From Rhodocyclaceae bacterium (GTDB taxonomy: Bacteria > Pseudomonadota > Gammaproteobacteria > Burkholderiales > Rhodocyclaceae): a stretch of DNA of 33,401 bases. The DNA is taken from contig JANJTW010000102.1 of the NCBI GenBank assembly GCA_024710925.1, positions 1 through 33,401 on the forward strand, written 5' to 3'. Made by a program: the position numbers and the translations under genes. Position 1 is the first letter of the stretch. Every line of letters begins with the position of its first letter. Below are positions 1 through 11,207 of this stretch, one piece after another. The notes below the pieces were generated by a model. That model was not told the origin of the DNA. It did not search any database and saw nothing but the letters and a program-made list of their open reading frames with translations.

Positions 1-2186
1 CGATCTGACGCCGCCTCGACCGGGGGGCCGCCGGCCGCCGGGGCGGTGGCCGGCGCCGCGGCGCGGGCGCCGGCGCGGGCGAAGTCGACGCTGAAGGTGG
101 TGCCGACGCCGACCGTGCTCGCGAACTCGATGCGCCCGCCCATCAGTTCGACCAGGCGGCGGGTGATGGCCAGCCCGATGCCGGTGCCTTCGACCTTGCC
201 GACGCCGAGCCGGTCGAAGGGCTGGAAGACGCGCTGCGCGAGTTCCGGCGGGATGCCGCGACCGGTGTCGGCGACGGTGATGCGTACCGTGTCGCCGGCG
301 TCGGTGACGGCCAGCGTCAGCCGGCCGCCGCTGCGGTTGTACTTGATGCCGTTGGAGAGCAGGTTGAGCAGCACCTGCTTCAGGCGGATGCGGTCGGCGT
401 GTACGGCGAGGCCGTCGCCGGAGGCGGCGTCGATGGCGACGTTGCGGTCGGCGGCCTGCGGCGAGACGAGGGCGAGGCATTCGCCGAACAGCGGTGCCAG
501 CGCCACTTCGCTCATGTCCACTTCGAGCCGGCCGGCCTCGATCGCCGACAGGTCGAGCACCTCGTTGATCAGGCCGAGCAGGTGGCGGCCGCCCTGCAGG
601 ATGTGCGAGACGCATTCCTGCTGCTTGGCGGCGAGCGGGTGCTCGGCGGCCTTGTCGAGCACCTGCGCGAAGCCGAGGATGGCGTTCAGCGGCGTGCGCA
701 GCTCGTGGCTCATGCGCGCGAGGAATTCCGACTTGGCCTGGCTGGCGTGGTCGGCGGTGATCAGCGCCTGCTTCAGGTGGCTGACGTCGGACCAGATGAC
801 GACGGTGCCGCCTTCCCGCGTGTGGCGTTCGGTGACGCGCATCCAGCGGTTGTCGGAGAGCGCCAGCTCGCTCGAACCCTGGGCCAGCCGGTGCGCCACC
901 ATGCGCTCTTCGAGCCAGCGGTCGAGGTCGCCCGGCGGCACCGCGTAGAGGCCGTTGCGCGCGACTTCGCCGACCAGCTGGACGAAGGGCATGCCGATGC
1001 GGATGACGTCGCCGGGCAGCGGGAAGAGTTCGGCGAAGCGCAGGTTGTAGAGCGCCAGCCGGTCGTCGGCGTCGAACAGCGCGAAGGCGTCGTCCATCGC
1101 CTCGATGGCGTCGACCAGGCGCTGCTGGAAGCGCTGCAGCGCCATTTCGATCCGGCGCCGGTCGGAAACGTCGCGGAAGGAGACGACCGAGCCTTCGCCG
1201 TCGGGGCGGGCGGCGACCGAGTATTCGACGGGGAAGGGCGAATCGCCGGCGCGCGCGAACTCGCCTTCGCAATACTGGATCGACTCGCCGCTCGCCGTTA
1301 CCCGGCAGATCGGGCAGCTGCCCCCGCCGGCGAAGAGCAGCGGATGGTGCGCGCGGCCGACAAGCAGGTCGGCGTTGTGGCCGAGCATGGCGGCGGCGGC
1401 CGGGTTGATGAAGGTGATCCGGCCGTCGCGGTCGACGCCGAAGATGCCGTCGCCGGCCGTTGCCAGCAACAGCCGGTTCTCCTCGCTGGCGCGCTGCAGC
1501 GCGCCTTCCGATTCCTCCAGCTCGTCGAGCGTCGTCCGCACTTCGGCGAGCAGCGGCCGCAGCAGGCCGCGCGCCGAATAGACGAGGAGCAGCAGCGTCG
1601 TCAGCAGCGTCAGGATCTGCAGCAGGCGCAGCGTGTCGCTGCCGCGCTCGCTTTCCGCCTGGTACTGGCCGACCATGCGGTCGAGCGCGGTCAGGAAATC
1701 GCCCTGCGACAGGCGCATGATCTCGGTCGCCGTCTGCCGGAAGCGCTCGTCTTCCGGCGGCATGGCCAGCAAGGCGTGGCCGAGTTCCAGGTAGCGGCGC
1801 ACCGATTCGTCGACGCCGCCGGCGTCGAAGTAGGCGGCGCGCAGCTTGGCCGAGCGCGGTGGGCGGATGCCGGAGGTGGCGTCGCCCTCGACCAGCATGC
1901 GGTGCGCGACATCCAGCTGGCGCAGGTTGTCGCGCAGCAGCACGGCCTTCTCGGGGCTCGGCTGGTGCAGCGCCTGGCTGGTCAGGAAACCGATCCGCTG
2001 CGAGAGCATGCGGCGCTTGCCGGCGAGGTTGATCTCGGCGGCGCTCGCCCGCTCGTCGGCGGTCTCGGCGGCGATCATTGCGTAGGAGGCGACGGCGAGC
2101 ACGGCGAGGAGCACGAACACCCAGTTCGAGCGCCTGCGCAGCCGGTCCACGACGGCCTTCCCCTGTGCCCGCCGGTCGTTCTCCAT
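1..2186 (-). CDS. PilJ-domain PAS/PAS sensor histidine kinase, C-terminus cut by window edge
   Basis: Membrane sensor kinase read leftward. The 728 visible codons stay open to the window edge, so the C-terminus is missing. Order: transmembrane helix at about residues 19-37; a periplasmic region with the PilJ/NarX-type signature AGKRRMLSQR; a second helix at about 183-206; a PAS domain with a CPIC motif (Cys291 and Cys294) at about 235-355; a second PAS-like domain at about 360-480; HisKA with FLARMSHELRTPLN, phospho-acceptor His494; HATPase with N box LLNLLSNGIKYN, G1 DTGRGIP and G2 GTGIGLAI. After the ATPase comes an Ala/Pro-rich linker (about residues 700-728), which in such proteins often leads into a receiver domain, so a hybrid kinase is likely but unseen. 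The start at 2186 has a purine-rich RBS (GGGGGAAAGG). A weak -10 (GATAAT) lies on the minus strand at 2213-2218. PilJ domains of this kind sense nitrate or other anions in some families; the ligand here is unknown. Confidence 0.9.
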   Translation of the reverse strand, partial: MENDRRAQGKAVVDRLRRRSNWVFVLLAVLAVASYAMIAAETADERASAAEINLAGKRRMLSQRIGFLTSQALHQPSPEKAVLLRDNLRQLDVAHRMLVEGDATSGIRPPRSAKLRAAYFDAGGVDESVRRYLELGHALLAMPPEDERFRQTATEIMRLSQGDFLTALDRMVGQYQAESERGSDTLRLLQILTLLTTLLLLVYSARGLLRPLLAEVRTTLDELEESEGALQRASEENRLLLATAGDGIFGVDRDGRITFINPAAAAMLGHNADLLVGRAHHPLLFAGGGSCPICRVTASGESIQYCEGEFARAGDSPFPVEYSVAARPDGEGSVVSFRDVSDRRRIEMALQRFQQRLVDAIEAMDDAFALFDADDRLALYNLRFAELFPLPGDVIRIGMPFVQLVGEVARNGLYAVPPGDLDRWLEERMVAHRLAQGSSELALSDNRWMRVTERHTREGGTVVIWSDVSHLKQALITADHASQAKSEFLARMSHELRTPLNAILGFAQVLDKAAEHPLAAKQQECVSHILQGGRHLLGLINEVLDLSAIEAGRLEVDMSEVALAPLFGECLALVSPQAADRNVAIDAASGDGLAVHADRIRLKQVLLNLLSNGIKYNRSGGRLTLAVTDAGDTVRITVADTGRGIPPELAQRVFQPFDRLGVGKVEGTGIGLAITRRLVELMGGRIEFASTVGVGTTFSVDFARAGARAAAPATAPAAGGPPVEAASD

Positions 2187-2279
2187 TCGCCTTTCCCCCT
2201 TGAATTGCGCGGATTATCCTGAATCCGGCGACGCCCGCCCCGACTTCGATCAAATCCGCCGTCGGTCCGGGCGCTGCCG

Positions 2280-3107
2280 CTACGGCCGCTTGCGGTATTT
2301 GCCGAAGTCCGGCGCCCGTTTCTGCAGCCAGGCGTCGCGGCCTTCCTGGCCTTCCGCCGTCTGGTAGAAGAGGCCGGTGGCGTTGCCGGCGAGTTCCTGG
2401 ATGCCGGCCAGCCCGTCGGTGTCGGCGTTGAAGCCGGCCTTGATCATGCGCAGCGCCATCGGCGACAGCTGCAGCATGTCGCGACACCACTGCACCGTTT
2501 CCTCTTCCAGCCGTTCGAGCGGCACGACAGCATTCACCAAGCCCATCGCCAGCGCCTGCTGCGCGTCGTACTGGCGGCACAGCAGCCAGATTTCCTTGGC
2601 CTTCTTCAGGCCGACGGTGCGTGCCAAGAGTCCGGCGCCGAGGCCGGCGTCGAAGGAGCCGACGCGCGGGCCGGTCTGGCCGAAGCGCGCGTTGTCGGCG
2701 GCAATCGTCAGGTCGCAGACCAGGTGCAGCACGTGGCCGCCGCCGATGGCGTAGCCGGCGACCATGGCGACGACGGGCTTGGGCAGCCGGCGGATCTGCA
2801 TCTGCAGGTCGAGCACGTTCAAGTGCGGCGTGCCGCCCTCGTCGATGTAGCCCTCGGCGCCGCGCACCGTCTGGTCGCCGCCGGAACAGAAGGCGTCTGG
2901 CCCCTCGCCGGCGAGGATGATGGCGCCGACCTCGTTGTCGCGGTGGGCGCGGTGGAAGGCGTCGATCAGCTGCTCCACCGTCTCCGGGCGGAAGGCGTTG
3001 CGCTTCTTCGGGCGGTCGATGGTGATCTTGGCGATGCCCTCGGCGAACTCGTAGCGGATGTCGCTGTAGGCGTGGCGGCTCTGCCAGTCGGCGGCGGTGC
3101 GGATCAT
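2280..3107 (-). CDS. menB: 1,4-dihydroxy-2-naphthoyl-CoA synthase (MenB-like crotonase)
   Basis: Crotonase-fold enzyme of 275 residues. MenB closes the second ring of menaquinone from o-succinylbenzoyl-CoA. Diagnostic stretches are FCSGGDQ followed by VRG, the oxyanion-hole region [25 protein letters not shown] and [12 protein letters not shown]. The Gln-Thr-Gly and the Trp of EIW match the bicarbonate-site residues of E. coli-type MenB, and the C-terminal KRAPDFGKY also fits. The closest alternative is the BadI-type ketocyclohexanecarboxyl-CoA hydrolase of anaerobic benzoate degradation, but the motifs are nearer to MenB. I chose the ATG at 3107 because GGAAA lies about 8 nt upstream; an in-frame extension to 3158 has no RBS and an Arg-rich, non-family leader. 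It sits 93 nt upstream of the kinase gene on the same strand and is divergent from the 3204 gene. No other men genes are in the window. Confidence 0.85.
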   Translation of the reverse strand: MIRTAADWQSRHAYSDIRYEFAEGIAKITIDRPKKRNAFRPETVEQLIDAFHRAHRDNEVGAIILAGEGPDAFCSGGDQTVRGAEGYIDEGGTPHLNVLDLQMQIRRLPKPVVAMVAGYAIGGGHVLHLVCDLTIAADNARFGQTGPRVGSFDAGLGAGLLARTVGLKKAKEIWLLCRQYDAQQALAMGLVNAVVPLERLEEETVQWCRDMLQLSPMALRMIKAGFNADTDGLAGIQELAGNATGLFYQTAEGQEGRDAWLQKRAPDFGKYRKRP

Positions 3108-3139
3108 GTCGTCGTTTCCGTGGGATGGTCGATTCCGGC

Positions 3140-3200
3140 GGCGAGTATACCGCCGCATCGCCTATAATGCCGGCATATACATAGAACAACAGGAGGAGAC
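3140..3200. promoter_or_regulatory. Divergent promoter region between menB and the symporter-kinase operon
   Basis: Plus strand: a perfect -10 hexamer TATAAT at 3163-3168, without a good -35 at normal spacing, followed by a short leader and a strong RBS (AGGAGG, 3190-3196) for the gene at 3204. Minus strand: TATACT at about 3145-3150 could be the menB -10. A 10-bp perfect palindrome ATGCCGGCAT (3167-3176) lies just downstream of the plus-strand -10, where a regulator could bind. The missing -35 suggests an activated promoter. This rests on hexamer matching only. Confidence 0.45.
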
Positions 3201-3203
3201 GGA

Positions 3204-3431
3204 ATGCAGCGCAGCAGCCTTTCCGGGCAGCGGCTGGTGGTGGTCTTCATGACCGGCTGCGTCCTCTTCAATTACCCGATCCTGTCGCTCTTCGACCGCA
3301 GCCGCGAACTCTTCGACGCGCCGCTCGTCTTCGTCTACCTGTTCGCCGTCTGGGCGGCGCTGATCGGGCTGATGGCCTGGGTGGTCGAACGTCCCGAGCG
3401 CCCCGAGCGCGCCGAACGCGGGGGCAACTGA
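3204..3431 (+). CDS. Small two-helix membrane protein preceding symporter-kinase (CbrX-like position)
   Basis: A 75-residue protein with two hydrophobic segments (about residues 9-27 and 40-61) and a charged C-terminal tail of repeated ERPER/ERAER. The motif PILSLFDR plus a Trp-containing second helix resembles small proteins commonly found just upstream of symporter-kinase genes; in Pseudomonas the equivalent position upstream of cbrA holds a small gene called cbrX. Its RBS (AGGAGG, 8 nt from the ATG) is among the strongest in the window. It ends 58 nt before the fusion kinase gene on the same strand, so co-transcription is likely. It may be a small subunit of the transporter domain, by analogy with DUF4212 beside the second symporter at 22254. 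Function is inferred from position only. Confidence 0.75.
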   Translation: MQRSSLSGQRLVVVFMTGCVLFNYPILSLFDRSRELFDAPLVFVYLFAVWAALIGLMAWVVERPERPERAERGGN

Positions 3432-3489
3432 AGTGCCCCCGCGCAAGCTGCGTCCGCCGCCTGCCTGCGGCCGGCGGGAGGGCTGAACG

Positions 3490-6213
<2,724 letters not shown>

Positions 6214-6236
6214 GCACATTGAGCACGGAAAAATCA

Positions 6237-6602
6237 ATGACTAAAAAAATACTGATCGCCGACGATGAGCAAAACATCGTCATCTCCGTCGAATTCCTGA
6301 TGAAGCGCGAGGGCTACGCCGTCTCCGTCGCCGCCGACGGCGACGAGGCGCTGGCCCGCATCCGCGAGGAGAAGCCGGATCTCGTGCTGCTCGACGTGAT
6401 GATGCCGAAGAAGAACGGCTTCGAGGTCTGCCAGGAGGTGCGCGCCGACGCCGCGCTGGCCGACGTGCGCATCCTGATGCTGACCGCACGCGGTCGCGAT
6501 ACCGAGGTCGCCAAGGGGCTGGCCATCGGCGCCGATGCCTACATGACGAAGCCCTTCTCGACGCGGGAGCTGGTCGAGAAGGTCCGCGAACTGCTGGGCT
6601 GA
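6237..6602 (+). CDS. Single-domain response regulator (CheY-like receiver)
   Basis: A 121-residue receiver domain with nothing else attached. Acidic pocket Asp9/Asp10, phospho-acceptor Asp53 in LLDVMMPKKNG, Thr83 in MLTARG and Lys105 in MTKPFS are all present, so it should be phosphorylated. I chose the ATG at 6237 because the domain begins immediately (TKKILIADDE); an in-frame upstream start at 6153 lies inside the kinase gene. It has no DNA-binding output, unlike CbrB (NtrC-type) or CrbR (LuxR-type), the usual partners of related kinases. Output must therefore be protein-protein contact or phosphotransfer. The nearest candidate target is the pseudo-kinase/exonuclease that starts 3 nt after this stop codon. 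Confidence 0.93.
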   Translation: MTKKILIADDEQNIVISVEFLMKREGYAVSVAADGDEALARIREEKPDLVLLDVMMPKKNGFEVCQEVRADAALADVRILMLTARGRDTEVAKGLAIGADAYMTKPFSTRELVEKVRELLG

Positions 6603-6605
6603 GCC

Positions 6606-8726
6606 ATGCGCCTCGATCCCGGTCGCAAGCTGGCGCTGGCGACGGCGCTGTGCGCGCTGGCGGTCGGCGTCCTGATCTATGCCACCGTCGCCGTGCTGCG
6701 GTCGACCGATGCCGGCGGCGAGGATGCGACGGCGGCGCTGGTCATGGTCTGGCTGGTCGCCTGCGGCGGCGCTTTCGCGTTGCTGCGGCCGCTTGCCGAC
6801 CTCGTGCTGCGCGCGCCGATGCAGCTCGCCGAGGAAACGCGCATCGTCGTCGGCGACAGCGGCCGCCGCGTCCGGCCGGCCGGCGGCGAAGAGCTGCGCG
6901 CCGTGGCCGAGGCGATCAACGAACTGGCGACGCGCCGGCAGACGCTGGAGCAGGACATCGCTGCCGAGATCGCCCGCGCGCAGGCCAACCTCGAAGCCGA
7001 CCGCAACCGGCTGGCGGTGCTGATGGCCGAGCTGCAGCAGAGCGTCGTCGTCTGCAACCTCGACGGCCGCATCCTGCTCTACAACCAGCGTGCGCGCGAG
7101 GTGCTGACCACCGGCGCCGGCAGCGAACTGGTCGGCCTCGGCCGCTCGCTCTACGCCGTCTTCGAGCGCGGCCTGATCGCGCACGCGCTCGACCAGGTCG
7201 GGCGCCGCCTGCTTGCCGGCGAGGCCGCCTCCTCCGAATTCGTCACCGCGACCCGTGCCGGCCGCCTGCTGCGCGTGCATCTGGCCCCGGTCGCCGGCCA
7301 GGACGGGGGCGGCGACGGCGTGGAAATGACCGGCTTCGTGCTGCTCCTCGACGACATCACCGCCTCCTTCGAGACCGAGGGCCGGCGCGATGCGCTGATC
7401 CAGTCGCTGACCGAGGGCAGCCGCGGTCCGCTCGGCAACATCCGTGCCGCCGCCGAAATGCTTTCCTCGTACCCGGACATGGAGGCCGACGAGCGCGGCC
7501 GCTTCCTGTCGGTGATCCGCAGCGAGGTCGAAGGGCTGTCGGCGCGCGTCGCCCAGTCGGCGCGCGAATACGCGAAGGAGCTGACGGTGCGCTGGCCGCT
7601 TGAGGAGATGCGCGGCGCCGACCTCGTCGCCGTTGCCGCGCCACGCATCGGCGAACGCTGCAGCCTGCCGGTGAAGACCGAGGAGATCGACGAATCGGTG
7701 TGGATGAAGGTCGACAGCTTCTCCTTCCTGCAGGTGCTGTGCTACCTGACGACGCGGCTGCGCGACGAATACGGCGTAAGCGAGGTGCGTCTCGCGCTTT
7801 CCGCCGACGGCGACCATGCCTGCCTCGATCTGGCCTGGATGGGCACGGCGATGAGCACCGAGACGGTGATGAGCTGGGAGCTCGACCCGATGCGCAGCGC
7901 CGGCGAGGAGACGCCGCTGTCGGTGCGCGAGGTGATGGACCGCTGCAACGGCGAGATGTGGTTCCAGCGCAAGCGCGCCTCGCACCGCGCCTATTTCCGC
8001 TTCCTGCTGCCGCTGGCGCAGGAGCGCCGGCAGCCGGGCGCGCTGCCCGGCGTCGCCCTGAACAGCCGGCCGGAGTTCTACGACTTCGACCTCTTCCGCT
8101 GGTCGGAGAAGAGCCACGCGCTCGACGACCGCCTGCTCTCCGAACTGACCTACACGGTGTTCGACACCGAGACCACCGGCCTTGAACCGTCGAACGGCGA
8201 CGAGATCATCCAGATCGGCGCCACCCGCATCGTCAACCGCCGCCTGCTGACGCACGAGGTCTTCGACCAACTGATCGATCCGCGCCGGCCGCTGCCGGCG
8301 GCCTCGGTGCAGATCCACGGCATCACGCCGGAAATGCTCGTCGGCCAGCCGGACATCGGCAGCGTGCTGCCGGCCTTCCGCAACTTCTGCGCGGACACCG
8401 TGCTGGTCGCGCACAACGCCGCCTTCGACATGCGCTTCCTGCAGCTCAAGGAGCAGCCCACCGGCATCCGCTTCGACCTGCCGGTGCTCGACACGCTGCT
8501 GCTCTCGGCGGTGCTGCATCCGAACCAGGAGTCGCACCGGCTGGAGGCCATCGCCGAGCGTTTCGGCATCCCGGTGATCGGCCGGCACACCGCGCTCGGC
8601 GACGCCTACGTCACCGGCGAAGTGTTCCTGAAGATGGTGCCGCTGCTCGCCGAGATGGGCATCCGCACGCTCGGCGAGGCGCGCGAGGCGGCGGAGAAGA
8701 CCTACTATGCCCGGATCAACTACTGA
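6606..8726 (+). CDS. Membrane PAS/pseudo-histidine-kinase fused to DEDDh 3'-5' exonuclease
   Basis: A 706-residue fusion. Two transmembrane helices (about 8-30 and 42-63) are followed by a HAMP-like helix region, a PAS domain (about 135-250) and a HisKA-like dimerisation helix pair (about 260-320). The H-box histidine is replaced: the aligned segment reads TEGSRGPLGN, with Glu270 at the His position. The next ~150 residues occupy the ATPase slot but lack recognisable N, G1 and G2 boxes. Residues about 515-690 are a DnaQ/PolC-type exonuclease with a complete DEDDh set: Asp520 and Glu522 (FDTETTG), Asp608 (AHNAAFD), His661 and Asp666 (HTALGDA). So signalling is probably by conformation rather than autophosphorylation, with nuclease or nucleotide hydrolase activity as output. 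It starts 3 nt after the response regulator, and its end overlaps the next gene by 20 nt. A replicative epsilon subunit is unlikely given the membrane anchor. The natural substrate is unknown. Confidence 0.88.
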   Translation: MRLDPGRKLALATALCALAVGVLIYATVAVLRSTDAGGEDATAALVMVWLVACGGAFALLRPLADLVLRAPMQLAEETRIVVGDSGRRVRPAGGEELRAVAEAINELATRRQTLEQDIAAEIARAQANLEADRNRLAVLMAELQQSVVVCNLDGRILLYNQRAREVLTTGAGSELVGLGRSLYAVFERGLIAHALDQVGRRLLAGEAASSEFVTATRAGRLLRVHLAPVAGQDGGGDGVEMTGFVLLLDDITASFETEGRRDALIQSLTEGSRGPLGNIRAAAEMLSSYPDMEADERGRFLSVIRSEVEGLSARVAQSAREYAKELTVRWPLEEMRGADLVAVAAPRIGERCSLPVKTEEIDESVWMKVDSFSFLQVLCYLTTRLRDEYGVSEVRLALSADGDHACLDLAWMGTAMSTETVMSWELDPMRSAGEETPLSVREVMDRCNGEMWFQRKRASHRAYFRFLLPLAQERRQPGALPGVALNSRPEFYDFDLFRWSEKSHALDDRLLSELTYTVFDTETTGLEPSNGDEIIQIGATRIVNRRLLTHEVFDQLIDPRRPLPAASVQIHGITPEMLVGQPDIGSVLPAFRNFCADTVLVAHNAAFDMRFLQLKEQPTGIRFDLPVLDTLLLSAVLHPNQESHRLEAIAERFGIPVIGRHTALGDAYVTGEVFLKMVPLLAEMGIRTLGEAREAAEKTYYARINY

Positions 8727-10176
8727 GACCGAGCGCGGGACGGCCAGCCGTTTCTCGCCCTATGCGCCGGTGCGCGGCGCCGTCCTCCGGCCGACGCCGA
8801 CGCTGCCGCCGTCGGCCGAACTGCGCACGGCGCTGGAATGCCTCGACCGCGCCGATGCCGACGCCGTCGCCGTCGTCGATGCGGAGAGCGGTGCGCCGCT
8901 CGGCATCCTGACGCTGCGCGACGTGCTCAAGCGCATCGCGCTGGCCGGTGCCGACCTCGACCAGCCGGTGGCGGCGGCGATGACCGGCGGCGTCATCCGC
9001 CTGCCGGCGGCGGCGACGGTGCACCAGGCGTGCATGCAGATGATCCGCCGCAACGTCCGCCACCTCGTGCTGGTCGAAGCCGACGGCCGCTTCTGCGGCA
9101 TCGTCGCGCAGCGCGACCTCTATTCCCTGCAGGGCGTGCGCGGCGGCGAGCTGATGGCGGCCATCGCCGCCACCCGCGACATCGGCGCGCTGGCGACGGT
9201 TGCCGCGCGCGTGCGCGAGTTCTCGGCGCAGCTGCTGGCCGAAGGCACCGGTGCCGAGGCGCTGTGCCAGCAGATTTCCGCACTCAACGACCTGATCGGC
9301 CTGCAGGCCATCGACCTCGTCGCGGCGCGCCACGAGCTGCCCTACGTACCGTGGTGCTGGCTGCTCTTCGGCTCCGAGGGACGGCTCGAACAGACGCTGT
9401 CGACCGACCAGGACAACGGCCTCGTCTTCGCCGCCGACGGCCCTGAGCACGCAGCCGCGCTGCGCGCCCGCTTCCTGCCCTTCGCCCGCGACGTGAACGA
9501 GGCGCTCGATGCCTGCGGTTTTCCGCTGTGCAAGGGCAACATCATGGCCGGCAACCCGGAACTGTGCCTGTCGCTCGCCGAATGGAAGGAGAAGTTCGAC
9601 GGCTGGCTGCGCGTCGCCGAGCCGCAGGCCGTGCTCAACGCGACGATCTTCTTCGACCTGCGGCCGCTCTACGGCGACGAAGGCCTCGCCGTCGACCTGC
9701 AGTCCTGGCTGCTGGCACGCACGCCGGAGGCTGGCGCTTTCCTGCGTGCGATGGCCGAGGGCGCGCTCAACTGGCAGTCGCCGCTCGGCTGGCTGTCGCG
9801 CTTCCGTTTCGACGACAACCCGGAGTTTCCGCACACCATCGACCTCAAGCTGCATGGCGCCCGACCCTTCGTCGACGGCGCCCGCATCTGGTCGCTGGCC
9901 AAGGGGGTCGCCGCCACCAACACCGGTGAGCGCTTGCGCGCCGTCGGGCCGCTGCTCAACCAGCGGCCGGAGGAAACCGCCGCCTTCCTCGGTGCCCTCG
10001 AACAGGTGCAACGCCTGCGTTTCGCCAACCAGTTGCGCGCCGAGTCGCCCGCCGCCGCCAACCGCGTCGACCCGGACCGGCTCAACGAACTGGACCGGCA
10101 GATCCTCAAGGAAGCCTTCCGCCAGTCGAAACGGCTGCAGCAGTTGCTGGAGGTGGAGTTCCTGCGGAGCGCCTGA
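8707..10176 (+). CDS. CBS-domain DUF294 nucleotidyltransferase-like protein, short paralogue
   Basis: A 489-residue soluble protein. A CBS pair (about 25-150) is followed by the DUF294 nucleotidyltransferase fold, with GSEGR at 222-226 and TDQDNG containing Asp234 and Asp236, then CKGNIMAGNPELC, and a DUF294_C substrate-binding-like helical domain (about 345-485) ending in RLNELDRQILKEAFRQ. Families with this fold (GlnD, GlnE) attach nucleotides to proteins; the target of DUF294 proteins is not established. CBS pairs commonly bind adenine nucleotides. The gene starts inside the 3' end of the exonuclease fusion (20-nt overlap; GGAG about 13 nt upstream), indicating translational coupling. A second paralogue at 17450 shares the same motifs but has an additional N-terminal cNMP domain. 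The stop codon lies at the start of the tandem repeat block at 10171. Confidence 0.9.
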   Translation: MPGSTTETERGTASRFSPYAPVRGAVLRPTPTLPPSAELRTALECLDRADADAVAVVDAESGAPLGILTLRDVLKRIALAGADLDQPVAAAMTGGVIRLPAAATVHQACMQMIRRNVRHLVLVEADGRFCGIVAQRDLYSLQGVRGGELMAAIAATRDIGALATVAARVREFSAQLLAEGTGAEALCQQISALNDLIGLQAIDLVAARHELPYVPWCWLLFGSEGRLEQTLSTDQDNGLVFAADGPEHAAALRARFLPFARDVNEALDACGFPLCKGNIMAGNPELCLSLAEWKEKFDGWLRVAEPQAVLNATIFFDLRPLYGDEGLAVDLQSWLLARTPEAGAFLRAMAEGALNWQSPLGWLSRFRFDDNPEFPHTIDLKLHGARPFVDGARIWSLAKGVAATNTGERLRAVGPLLNQRPEETAAFLGALEQVQRLRFANQLRAESPAAANRVDPDRLNELDRQILKEAFRQSKRLQQLLEVEFLRSA

Positions 10177-10310
10177 GCGATGCCCTCGGGCATCGCGAAG
10201 AAGTACTCATGGGGTGCGCCTGAGCGATCCGTCCGCGCATCGCGGAGATGCGCCCTCGGGGTGCGCCTGAGGCGCCCCATGCATCGCGAAAAAGTCTCCC
10301 GGCGGCGCCC
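10171..10310 (+). repeat. Three tandem ~47-nt units of a stop-codon-linked repeat family
   Basis: Units begin at 10171, 10218 and 10265, a constant 47-nt period; the third is more diverged and runs to about 10310. The shared skeleton is GCCTGAGCG, a variable arm, GCATCGCG, a purine patch (GAAGAAGT in unit 1), then GGGGTGC leading into the next GCCTGAG. The TGA of unit 1 is the stop codon of the upstream CBS-DUF294 gene. Unit 1 can form a 9-bp hairpin, GCGATGCCC with GGGCATCGC around a 2-nt loop. Related single copies, read in the same sense relative to their genes, occur at 12827-12881 and 28971-29022. The whole gap to murI (10177-10321) is occupied by this block. There is no T-tract, so it is not a simple intrinsic terminator. 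Confidence 0.85.
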
Positions 10311-10321
10311 GAAAACCCGCG

Positions 10322-11107
10322 CTAGACCCGCGCCAGCACCGGCTGTCCGTGCGCGCGTTCGGCCAGCCAGCCGAGCCCGAGCGCCGGCAGCGCCACGCGC
10401 AGGCGTTCCGGCTGCGCCGTGGCGTGCAGCTGCAGCCGACCGCTGCCTTCCGCGGCGCCGCCGGCCAGTCGCAGGCATTGGCGGGCGACCGCGTCGGCGA
10501 CGTCCACCAGTTCCGCCCGGCCCGCCGCCAGTGGCGCCAGCACCGGCGCGAGGAAGCTGTAATGCGTGCAGCCGAGCACCAGCCGGTCGGCGCCGGCGGC
10601 GAGCAGCGGTTCGACGCGGGCGGCGATCTCGGCGGCGAAGCCGCGGTCGTCGGCATGCAGCGCCTCGACGCGTGTCGCCCAGCCGGGGCAGGGCTCGACG
10701 AGCACCTCGACGCCGGCGGCGTGCTCGCGGATCAGCGTCGCCAGCCGCTCGCTCTTCGCTGTCGCCTCGGTCGCCAGCACGGCGATGCGCTTCGTCCGCG
10801 ACGCCGCCGCTGCCGGCTTCACGCCCGGCTCGACGCCGACGATGGGCAGCTGCGGAAAGCGCTCGCGCAGCGCGCGCACGGCGGCCACCGTGGCCGTGTT
10901 GCAGGCGACCACCAGCAGCCCGCAGCCTTCGTTCACCAGATGCTCGCCGATCGCCATCACCCGCCCGCGGATGAAGCCCTCCGGCTTGCTGCCGTAGGGC
11001 ACGTGCGCGGTATCGGCAAGGTAGGCGAGGTCGGCGCGCGGCAGCGCGCGGGCGATGGCCGCGAGGACGGAAAGGCCGCCGAGGCCGGAGTCGAAGATGG
11101 CGATCAT
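10322..11107 (-). CDS. murI: Glutamate racemase
   Basis: A 261-residue cytoplasmic enzyme that interconverts L- and D-glutamate for peptidoglycan synthesis. The N-terminus MIAIFDSGLGGLSVL is the family signature. The two catalytic cysteines are Cys69 (VACNTATV) and Cys180 (LGCTHYSF), and the phosphate/substrate loop ADTAHVPYG is present. Length is normal for the family. The start at 11107 is set by the family N-terminus, although I see no clear Shine-Dalgarno sequence upstream. It converges with the CBS-DUF294 gene across the repeat block. The ~100 nt upstream, leading into the accessory patch, are noticeably AT-richer than the gene. Confidence 0.95.
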   Translation of the reverse strand: MIAIFDSGLGGLSVLAAIARALPRADLAYLADTAHVPYGSKPEGFIRGRVMAIGEHLVNEGCGLLVVACNTATVAAVRALRERFPQLPIVGVEPGVKPAAAASRTKRIAVLATEATAKSERLATLIREHAAGVEVLVEPCPGWATRVEALHADDRGFAAEIAARVEPLLAAGADRLVLGCTHYSFLAPVLAPLAAGRAELVDVADAVARQCLRLAGGAAEGSGRLQLHATAQPERLRVALPALGLGWLAERAHGQPVLARV

Positions 11108-11207
11108 GGGAGAAGGATTGACGGCTGAATTTTTCTGCCTGCTTGGTTCTTTAATCAGGTCTGGTGGATCGATGATTTGGATATCTCAAGTCAGTGCAGC
11201 CCGACGT

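Noticed and set aside
399-2222. Plus-strand open frame of about 607 codons
   Set aside because: It is antisense to the partial PilJ/PAS kinase, whose H, N and G boxes are in frame on the minus strand; composition is low-complexity shadow-like.
10171-10310. Tandem 47-nt repeats as a CRISPR array
   Set aside because: There are only three units, no constant repeat with unique spacers (divergence is spread across the unit), and no cas genes.
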